This document shows, piece by piece, positions 1 through 5,083 of a stretch of DNA of 5,390 nt. Made by a program: the position numbers and the translations under genes. The notes under the pieces are model-generated. The model did no database searches. It was not told where the DNA came from and saw nothing but the letters and a program-made list of their open reading frames with translations. Numbering within the stretch: the stretch's first letter is position 1; the number at the start of each line of letters is the position of its first letter. The stretch is taken from NCBI GenBank assembly GCA_900758315.1, contig CAAERF010000375.1:1-5390 (forward strand). The letters run 5' to 3'. The DNA comes from an uncultured Oscillospiraceae bacterium. Its GTDB lineage: Bacteria; Bacillota; Clostridia; Oscillospirales; Oscillospiraceae.

Positions 1-1319
1 CGGGCGTCTGGTAGCTTACCCAGGGCGTTGTCCTCATAGATTTTGCAAATCAGCCGTTCCAGTTCCCCGGCCCGCTTTTGGGCGGCGGCCAGCCGTTTCC
101 GTTTCTTGGAGATGTCGGCGGTCTGCTGGGCGGCCTGCGTTTCCTGGACGGTGCGGATAAACTCGGCCCGGTCATTCTTGGAATACTCCGCGATGGCCCG
201 GAGCATATCGGCAATCAGGGTCAGAACAGCTTCGGCCTTGATGCGGTGCTGTGTGGGGCAAAGGGAGCCGATAGGGTATTTGCCATACTGGCCGCAAGTG
301 TACTGAGGAACACGCTTACCGTTATAGGTGCGGTGAACATACATCTTGCCGCCGCAGTCGGCGCAGTACATTAGGCCAGTCAGGGGATATGCCTCCCCAA
401 AGCCGTCCGGGTAGCGTCTGGCGTTTCCCCGGACGCGCTGCACATTGTCAAAGGTTTCCTGGTCGATGATGGCCTCATGGGTATTCTCGAAAATTGTCCA
501 TTCGCTTTCGTCAACATAGTGGCTTTTCTTGTCCTTGAAGTGCTTGCGGGTCTTGAAATTAATCGTATGACCTAAATACTCACGCTTTTTCAAAATGCTC
601 ACAATGGTGGACGAACCCCAGCCGTAGGGGTCTTTGACTGGCTTCGTCCTGTTTACTCCTTCGTCAAAGCGTGCCAGATGGACAGCGGGAATTTCAACCT
701 TTGCTTCGGACAGCAGCTTGGAGATTTGATAGGGACCGTAGCCCTCCATCGTCAGAGAAAAGATACGGCGTACCACCTCGGCGGCTTCTTCGTCCACAAG
801 CCAGTGTTCCCGCTTTTCGTCCCACAGGTAGCCATAAATGACGGTGCCGGTCAGATGCTTGCCGCTCATACCTTTGGACTTGAACACGGAGCGGATTTTC
901 CGGCTGGTGTCGCGGGCGTAAAACTCGTTCATAATGTTGCGGAAGGGGGTAAAATCATCGTCGCCTTTCAGGCTGTCCACACCGTCGTTAATGGCGATCA
1001 GCCGGACGCCGCGCTGCCGTAAAATCTCCATGACCTGACCGACCTTCAGATAGTCACGCCCCAGGCGGCTCATGTCCTTGATGACAATGGCCTCTACACG
1101 CCCCGCCTCAACTTCCTCCATCATCGCCAGGAATCCGGGGCGATCAAAACGGGTTCCCGATACACCGTCATCGGTAAAATGCCGGGGATTGGGCAGGTTA
1201 TTCCGACGGGCAAACTCCTCTAACATCTGCTTTTGATGACTTATGGAATTGCTCTCACCCTGTAACTCGTCATCGCGGCTCAATCGTTCGTACAGTGGGG
1301 TGATTTTCTCGTTTCTCAT
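1..1319 (-). CDS. Large serine recombinase (TnpX/TndX-like), C-terminus cut by window edge
   Basis: This is a site-specific recombinase that should excise and insert the mobile element carrying it through a Ser-DNA covalent intermediate. The 439 residues in the window begin MRNEKITPLYERLSRDDE. The N-terminal resolvase domain (about 5-145) has the YxRxS motif with presumed nucleophile Ser14, the DDGVSGTRFDRPGF segment (50-63) and the SRLGRD arginines (84-89). A recombinase domain follows (about 158-300). A zinc-ribbon comes next, with Cys319/Cys322 and Cys342/Cys354, and then a basic helical coiled coil (about 395-430) typical of large serine recombinases. Family members are usually about 500-560 aa, so roughly 60-120 residues are missing beyond position 1. 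The ATG is fixed by a strong AGGAGG seven bases upstream. The gene starts about 90 bp inside the disrupted T4CP gene boundary, as expected for a recombinase next to the end of its own element. The family call is from sequence motifs; its cargo is outside the window. Confidence 0.95.
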   Translation of the reverse strand, partial: MRNEKITPLYERLSRDDELQGESNSISHQKQMLEEFARRNNLPNPRHFTDDGVSGTRFDRPGFLAMMEEVEAGRVEAIVIKDMSRLGRDYLKVGQVMEILRQRGVRLIAINDGVDSLKGDDDFTPFRNIMNEFYARDTSRKIRSVFKSKGMSGKHLTGTVIYGYLWDEKREHWLVDEEAAEVVRRIFSLTMEGYGPYQISKLLSEAKVEIPAVHLARFDEGVNRTKPVKDPYGWGSSTIVSILKKREYLGHTINFKTRKHFKDKKSHYVDESEWTIFENTHEAIIDQETFDNVQRVRGNARRYPDGFGEAYPLTGLMYCADCGGKMYVHRTYNGKRVPQYTCGQYGKYPIGSLCPTQHRIKAEAVLTLIADMLRAIAEYSKNDRAEFIRTVQETQAAQQTADISKKRKRLAAAQKRAGELERLICKIYEDNALGKLPDA

Positions 1320-1326
1320 GGCTGTA

Positions 1327-1332
1327 CCTCCT
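1327..1332 (-). promoter_or_regulatory. Shine-Dalgarno of the serine recombinase
   Basis: A perfect AGGAGG on the minus strand sits seven bases before the ATG at 1319-1317. It decides the start codon and predicts efficient translation once a transcript is made. I see no convincing -35/-10 pair immediately upstream. Confidence 0.85.
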
Positions 1333-1344
1333 GAAATGAAAATT

Positions 1345-1402
1345 CTCTAAGTGACTGCTTCACTAACCATGACATAAACCATGATTAAGAAGTCACTTAG
1401 AG
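1345..1402. repeat. 12-bp inverted repeat with internal tandem motif at the element end
   Basis: CTCTAAGTGACT at 1345-1356 is repeated in perfect inverted form at 1391-1402. The arms continue inward with one mismatch and three more matches, giving 15 of 16 positions (1345-1360 and 1387-1402). Between the arms, AACCATGA occurs twice in direct orientation, at 1365-1372 and 1377-1384, 12 bp apart. The structure lies between the recombinase start and the point where the T4CP frame breaks. It could be a recombinase binding site in the attachment region, an operator over the recombinase promoter, or an RNA hairpin in the leader. Its position at the element tip favours a recombinase-related role, but this is inference. 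Confidence 0.75.
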
Positions 1403-1637
1403 CATACATCTCCAGCCGCTTGTTTGAAAATGCGGTACTGCTTACGAGCGATGCTGTCGGGTTCGCGCATTTCCAAGCGTTCGAACAGGATGTCCAACGG
1501 GGATTGGTAGTTGTCATCATCCTCATGGACCTCGGCGGCGGCAATCATTTCCATCACCATCGGGAAGTTTTGTTCTTCGGGCGGGGCCTCGTGCAGCAGG
1601 TACAACATAAGGGCTTGGAGCAGCGCAGTTTCGGACT
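1393..1637 (-). pseudogene. T4CP (VirD4/TraG-like) exon 2, truncated by the recombinase element
   Basis: This is the continuation of the coupling protein after the group II intron. It starts with the two bases AG, which complete a Lys codon with the final A of exon 1, and then reads SETALLQALMLYLLHEAPPEEQ and on to YRIFKQAAG. The LYLLHEAPPEEQNF, SPLDILFERLE and KQYRIFK stretches are recognisable as the middle of Tn1549-type VirD4-like proteins. The frame is then lost: DVCSK and a TGA at 1395-1393 come from foreign DNA, and the TGA lies inside an arm of the inverted repeat. The spliced product would be about 314 aa, against roughly 600 aa for intact relatives. It lacks the C-terminal half of the ATPase, including Walker B. 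A free-standing protein starting at Met 1608 is unlikely, since no ribosome binding site precedes it. Confidence 0.88.
1409..1412 (-). other. Probable element/target junction (GA-type insertion site)
   Basis: Read on the minus strand, the T4CP frame follows its family up to ...YRIFKQAAG, encoded by ...GCGGCTGGA, and then changes abruptly to DVCSK and a stop. From memory, relatives continue AAGKTAKSIL. The break falls in GGAGAT, which holds two overlapping choices for a GA dinucleotide (1412-1411 or 1410-1409). TndX/TnpX-type recombinases are known to exchange at GA dinucleotides, which fits the recombinase encoded next door. I cannot place the crossover to the base, and the opposite end of the element is outside the window. 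Confidence 0.6.
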
Positions 1638-1638
1638 A

Positions 1639-1680
1639 TAGTGATAGGTAATCCTTTGAAGTAATCGCTGGATTTTCCCC
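1639..1680 (-). ncRNA. Group II intron domain VI region
   Basis: This is the stretch between domain V and the 3' splice site, where the branch-point adenosine should lie. I can see an AATCC/GGATT pairing (1674-1670 with 1654-1650). The A at about eight bases from the 3' end (in CTATCACTAT) is the obvious branch candidate. I could not fold a convincing long domain VI helix by eye, so the structure is left open. Confidence 0.5.
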
Positions 1681-1686
1681 CACTCC

Positions 1687-1720
1687 ACACCGGACATGCG
1701 ACTTTCACCGCATCCGGCGT
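1687..1720 (-). ncRNA. Group II intron domain V (catalytic hairpin)
   Basis: This is a 34-nt hairpin, the standard size for domain V, which forms the metal-binding active site of the ribozyme. The lower stem ACGCCGGA (1720-1713) pairs with TCCGGTGT (1694-1687) with a single G-U wobble. A two-base TG bulge follows on the 3' side. The upper stem TGCGG/TCGCA is then closed by a U-G pair around a GAAA tetraloop. The GCGGTGAAAGTCGC core is the usual bacterial signature. It lies downstream of the maturase stop, as expected. Confidence 0.93.
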
Positions 1721-1771
1721 TCCATCGATTGTGTTATCAGGCATTTAATCAATCACCAATAGAAAGTTTTT

Positions 1772-3679
1772 TTAGATTGCTGCCAGTTTCGCAGCAGTAC
1801 GCAGGCTGTTGATTTTGGTCAGTTGTTTTCTTGTTACAGTCAGTTGCTTACACATGCTCTTGAGAGCGGCAGCGTCTTGGTCGGTCAGCAAAGGAAGATA
1901 CCGCCTGTGGAGCAGCACCAGATTGCTGTATCGCTCGTGACCACCTTGCTCCTTTGGAACTTTCATGTGACACACGATGTTGTCCGGATTCAGAAACAAC
2001 TCGCCGCTGACGGAACACTTGCCTTTTTGAGCTGACAGCAGTGAGAGCCTGCAATCAGCATATTCCAAACTGTGTCCTTGTGGCGGATTCTCCCGCAGAT
2101 ATGCAAACAGGGTCGTATCCATCTCCAGATTATCGTGTATCTTTTTCCGTCCCGTCGGAGAGAAGCAGCAGACGGCGGCGCTGATACCGATTGCGGTTTT
2201 ATACTTGATGAACGCAATGGGGTAGATTGGTCGGTTGATACCGGACACATACCGCACCATTTGGGAAGCACCGTAGTGCTCCTTTTCGCTGTCCGTCATG
2301 GCACCGCCCTCCCGGGCGAGCTGGCAGCCGGATTCCGTGTTCAAACGGTTGGTCAGCACTGTCATGACTCTGCGGTGGATTTTTCGGCAGTCCAGACTGA
2401 TACAGGTAGCAATCCTGTAGTAGTTTTGGATACCCAGCACCATTTCGTCAAACAGGCCGATTTCGTCCGGTTGTGTTCGCCCATAGGCTGGTTTTGCGAT
2501 GCGCTTTGCCTGTTTCACCAGCTTGCTTTCTTCCAACTGTAGCTTTTTGTCACAGATATGGGACTTCACGACATACTTTTCACCCTTGCGGTACACCATG
2601 ATTTTGAAACCAAGGAACTCAGAATATCGCTTACGGACGTTGACAATGCGTGTTTTCTCGGGAGAGACTTCCAGTTTCAGTCGCTCGGTAATCCACCTTG
2701 TGACAGCCTCCATGGTTTTCTCCGCGTCCTCACGATTTCGGCAGAAGATACGGAAGTCATCCGCATAGCGCACGATGAACATTTCCTTGAGGTTTGTCTC
2801 CCGCATTTTCTGGTAGCCTTTACTTTTGTCAAAGACCTCCGAAGTACGGATGATTCGATGCGTGCCGTAACGGTTTGCTACGGGATGTTCTACCCATTGG
2901 CTATCCACCCAGTGGTCAAGTTCGTTCAGCACCACGTTTGCCAGCAGCGGGGAGATAATCCCACCCTGCGGTGTTCCTTTTGTTGGATATACCGTGCTGC
3001 CATCCGGCATACGAATAGGCGCTTTCAAAATCCGCTTGATTACGAATAGAAGCTGCTTATCCTGGATACCCAGCGCCCAAAGCTGTCGGATTAGTTTGCT
3101 GTGGTTCACATTGTCAAAGAATCCCTTGATGTCAAACTCCAAAACATAGTGTAAATGCGCCCGCTGTAACAGGGAGTAAGTACGGGAGATTGCGTGCTCC
3201 ACTGACCGATTCGGGCGGAACCCATAGCTGTTGTTGCTGAACTTAGCTTCACAGATGGGTTCCAGGATTTGTTTGATGCACTGCTGCACCAATCTGTCCC
3301 AGATGCAGGGAATACCCAGCGGCCTGGTTTTGCCGTTTGGCTTTGGGATGTCCTTCCGGCGCACTGGTTTGGGACGGTAGCCGTGTTCGCTGCCTGTGAC
3401 AATTTTTCTGACCTTATCGATGACCTCAGCCGGTGGAAGCCGTCCAATGTCACCGATATTCTGCTTATCTGTTCCTGCTGTGTAGCTGCCTGTGTTGGTT
3501 TTGATATTCCTGTATGCCAGCATGATGTTGTCCGGGCTTAGGACCAGTTCCATCAGGCCGTTGAATACTTCTCCGGCTTTGCTTTTGGCATACAGTTCGT
3601 CAAATGTCTGCTGCATACCGTAATACTCGGCGTGCCGCTGGGCGTCCATACACAGGACTTTTTTCCTTTCTTTTGGCAT
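1772..3679 (-). CDS. ltrA: Group II intron-encoded reverse transcriptase/maturase
   Basis: This 635-aa multifunctional protein helps its intron RNA fold and splice, and copies it into DNA during retrohoming. Visible in order are the N-terminal RT-0/RT-1 region with RPLGIP (119-124), SYGFRPNRS (151-159), FDIKGFFD with catalytic Asp183, TPQGG (236-240) and YADD with Asp307/Asp308. The maturase (X) domain follows (about 380-500, including GIQNYYRIA). A basic DNA-binding segment and a C-terminal HNH-like endonuclease (about 550-595) end the protein, with His571, GG (579-580), Asn586 and His591. In the HNH region the usual CxxC is CSVS, and the final Cys-His is replaced, so zinc binding may be altered. 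RT and maturase motifs are all intact. The start is supported by GGAGGTGA six bases upstream. The gene sits in intron domain IV. The symbol ltrA is used in the family sense only. Confidence 0.96.
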   Translation of the reverse strand: MPKERKKVLCMDAQRHAEYYGMQQTFDELYAKSKAGEVFNGLMELVLSPDNIMLAYRNIKTNTGSYTAGTDKQNIGDIGRLPPAEVIDKVRKIVTGSEHGYRPKPVRRKDIPKPNGKTRPLGIPCIWDRLVQQCIKQILEPICEAKFSNNSYGFRPNRSVEHAISRTYSLLQRAHLHYVLEFDIKGFFDNVNHSKLIRQLWALGIQDKQLLFVIKRILKAPIRMPDGSTVYPTKGTPQGGIISPLLANVVLNELDHWVDSQWVEHPVANRYGTHRIIRTSEVFDKSKGYQKMRETNLKEMFIVRYADDFRIFCRNREDAEKTMEAVTRWITERLKLEVSPEKTRIVNVRKRYSEFLGFKIMVYRKGEKYVVKSHICDKKLQLEESKLVKQAKRIAKPAYGRTQPDEIGLFDEMVLGIQNYYRIATCISLDCRKIHRRVMTVLTNRLNTESGCQLAREGGAMTDSEKEHYGASQMVRYVSGINRPIYPIAFIKYKTAIGISAAVCCFSPTGRKKIHDNLEMDTTLFAYLRENPPQGHSLEYADCRLSLLSAQKGKCSVSGELFLNPDNIVCHMKVPKEQGGHERYSNLVLLHRRYLPLLTDQDAAALKSMCKQLTVTRKQLTKINSLRTAAKLAAI

Positions 3680-3685
3680 AAGGCA

Positions 3686-3693
3686 TCACCTCC
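3686..3693 (-). promoter_or_regulatory. Shine-Dalgarno of the intron maturase
   Basis: GGAGGTGA on the minus strand, six bases before the ATG at 3679-3677, is a near-perfect ribosome binding site. It selects the MPKERKK start over the in-frame Met at residue 11. Confidence 0.85.
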
Positions 3694-3990
3694 CGTTTGA
3701 GAAAAGTGACCCTTTTGGTCTTACTCGAATCCTTATGATTAGATTGAATAATGCCTGTTTCCACAATTCGACTTGTGACCATTCCTCCATCCCCATTACA
3801 GGGACTTCTTCGGTTCGATCACTACTTTTCAGCAGCGGTTCACCTGCTTATTGTTCTTCGTCAGGTTCTTCCTTAAGGAAGCCGCTGTCTTTCCTCGTTC
3901 CGGTAATTCTATCTGTGCATTTATACCTTTAGGTTTCCACTATGAGCCTGCCGGCGGGGTTGTGCCTGTAACACAACATGGTCGTTCGTA

Positions 3991-3996
3991 GGGAAA
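3991..3996 (-). other. Predicted EBS1 of the group II intron
   Basis: UUUCCC in the intron RNA is complementary to GGGAAA, the last six bases of exon 1 (4383-4378). Most of it lies in a nine-base loop (4000-3992) closed by GTAG (4004-4001) and CTAC (3991-3988), the terminal-loop context expected for EBS1. The adjacent 5' U (3997) could also pair with the first exon 2 base, A at 1637. This is a visual prediction based on complementarity plus loop position. Confidence 0.75.
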
Positions 3997-4052
3997 ATTT
4001 CTACTAAACCACACCGGCTGCGCTTAAACGCACCCATACATTTCTATATGGT

Positions 4053-4057
4053 CTTCT
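4053..4057 (-). other. Predicted EBS2 of the group II intron
   Basis: AGAAG in the intron RNA is complementary to CTTCT, exon 1 positions -11 to -7 (4388-4384), directly abutting the IBS1 match. It lies at the loop side of a GGTC/GACC hairpin, about 60 nt upstream of EBS1 in the RNA, which is the normal order and spacing. Five pairs alone would be weak evidence; the structure and spacing raise the odds. Confidence 0.6.
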
Positions 4058-4377
4058 TATAGACCCGTACATTCGCGGATTCGTCAGTTCGCCCGCTACG
4101 GCGAACATTCTAACCATGGGTATTTTGTGGACCCTTGGCATATAGGCAACACAGTCTGCCTCCAGACCGCTTTCGGCCACCGTTGGCGGCGGTTACGGTT
4201 GCTCTCAGCCGTTGTCGTGGGGCTTCGTACACCGGATTTGCAGCCGATGCACGCCCACCGAGGGCAGGCGTTTCAGGGCGTTACCCCGTCATTCCACCTG
4301 TCGAATTACCAGTTATCCAAACAACGGTATTTTGTTGTTTGTCCGCTGACTTTTTACCGTCAGCGAACGAGTCGCAC

Positions 4378-4388
4378 TTTCCCAGAAG
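4378..4388 (-). other. Intron-binding sites IBS2-IBS1 in exon 1
   Basis: The eleven exon bases just before the 5' splice site, CTTCT followed by GGGAAA, match predicted EBS2 and EBS1 in turn. They encode the end of DPFWE plus the first base of the split Lys codon. They would define the retrohoming target together with the first bases of exon 2 (AGTCC). Confidence 0.68.
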
Positions 4389-5077
4389 GGGTCGCTGCTT
4401 TTTGAATGTGATGGTGTTGTGTTCCGAATCAGATTTTCAATCAAGGTCAGCACTTCACGGTCATCATGCACATACACAAAAGGGTTATAACAGAACGATG
4501 CAGCGGGATTTATGAGGTCAAAAACAAGTACCTCATAGCCCTTTTTCTTCAACAAATTGCCGGTCTTACGCAAAATTTCGGCTTTTGGGTCCGTAATGAT
4601 CATAGAGCAGGCACATTCCAGCACGTTGGGTACGCCATAGGTGCGGGTCTTGCCTGCGCCTGAGCCGCCGACAATGAGAATGTTGGTGTTGTGCTTGTGC
4701 TTATAGCCGTCGATTCCAATGTAGAAATGCTGGGTCAGCAGCAGGTTCGACCCGTGCCTGTCCATGTAGAACTTATTCAGCCGAAACACGTCACCCCAAG
4801 CCGCCGAGCCATGCTCCGCACCGGGGCGGGTATTCTTCTGATCGGTCACGGCCACGATAACGGCCACCGCATAAATCACCGTAAACACAAGCAAAAAGCG
4901 CGGGCTGTCGCTGACCCACGCCAAGGAAAACGGCTCTGCCAGTGCGCTGTTCAGTGCATCCAGCAGAGCCGTTATTTTCATACCCGGCTGCCAGCGGCAA
5001 GCCACCGCCAGCGCCGCCCACCACACAAGTGGCAGGGGCAGCAGCCAGACCCACCAAGGATTCTTCCTTCCCGGCGT
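4378..5077 (-). pseudogene. T4CP (VirD4/TraG-like coupling protein) exon 1, irregular start
   Basis: This is the N-terminal part of the ATPase that links relaxase-bound DNA to the conjugative type IV secretion channel at the membrane. Numbered from ACG at 5077, helix 1 covers about residues 8-27 (WWVWLLPLPLVWWAALAVA) and helix 2 about 59-77 (PRFLLVFTVIYAVAVIVAV). HGSAAWG follows, then Walker A GGSGAGKT (137-144), and ITDPKAEILRKTG and YNPFVYV, all typical of VirD4-like proteins of Tn1549-type elements. The exon ends ...DPFWE plus one base at the intron. An in-frame TAG at 5086-5084 bounds the frame. No ATG, GTG or TTG occurs before GTG 5026, which would cut helix 1 and has no ribosome binding site. 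ACG 5077 follows AAGAAAGG by nine bases. The whole gene is labelled pseudogene because its 3' half is lost beyond about 1411, although this exon itself is undamaged apart from the start. Confidence 0.88.
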
Positions 5078-5083
5078 GGTAGG

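Larger units (their letters stand above)
1638..4377 (-). mobile_element. Complete group II intron inserted in the T4CP gene
   Basis: This is a self-splicing retroelement. Its 5' end is GTGCGACTCG at 4377, matching the GUGYG consensus, and its 3' end is ...CACTAT at 1638, ending in the expected AY. The boundaries are fixed independently by the host protein: joining 4378 to 1637 restores ...DPFWE-K-SETALLQ in frame. Inside are the domain I exon-binding loops, a maturase/reverse transcriptase gene in domain IV and a canonical 34-nt domain V. At 2,740 nt with an intact reading frame and ribozyme landmarks it appears full length and potentially mobile. The intron is in the same orientation as its host gene, as splicing requires. 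The U preceding EBS1 can pair with the first exon 2 base, which is reminiscent of IIA delta pairing, but I do not assign a subgroup. Confidence 0.93.
3680..4377 (-). ncRNA. Group II intron ribozyme 5' part (domains I-III and start of IV)
   Basis: About 700 nt without a protein gene form the 5' portion of the ribozyme. Near the 5' end CGCTGAC/GTCAGCG (4350-4344 with 4365-4359) makes a clear 7-bp hairpin. Further in are the two exon-binding loops described separately. A CTTCC-TTAA-GGAAG hairpin lies at 3868-3881. I assign these to domains I-III by position and cannot draw the full secondary structure by eye. Short open frames here on either strand have no ribosome binding site or recognisable family and are treated as noise. 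Confidence 0.85.

Noticed and set aside
678..1022. 114-aa plus-strand open frame
   Set aside because: It lies wholly antisense to the well-supported serine recombinase, has no ribosome binding site and no recognisable family.
1345..1402. Intrinsic terminator
   Set aside because: The inverted repeat has arms of modest GC, a loop of about 30 bases and no U-tract on either strand, so an operator or recombinase site fits better.
1523..1744. 73-aa minus-strand open frame across the intron 3' end
   Set aside because: It spans domains V and VI and the exon junction in a frame unrelated to exon 2; the bases are explained by RNA structure.
2072..3049. Plus-strand open frames of 156 aa (2072-2542) and 163 aa (2558-3049)
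   Set aside because: Both are antisense shadows of the reverse transcriptase/maturase, whose motifs account for this DNA.
4313..4377. C-terminal tail of the T4CP frame reading ATRSLTVKSQRTNNKIPLFG
   Set aside because: This is translation into the ribozyme after the 5' splice site. It would be a truncated product from unspliced RNA, not part of the coupling protein.
1638..4377. Retron, DGR or Abi-type reverse transcriptase system
   Set aside because: The RT carries a maturase domain and HNH, lies between GTGCG and domain V, and its removal restores a host gene. There is no msr/msd-like RNA or variable/template repeat pair.
4127..4515. Plus-strand frames of 92 and 126 aa
   Set aside because: They cover structured ribozyme sequence and antisense T4CP exon 1, with no ribosome binding site or family resemblance.
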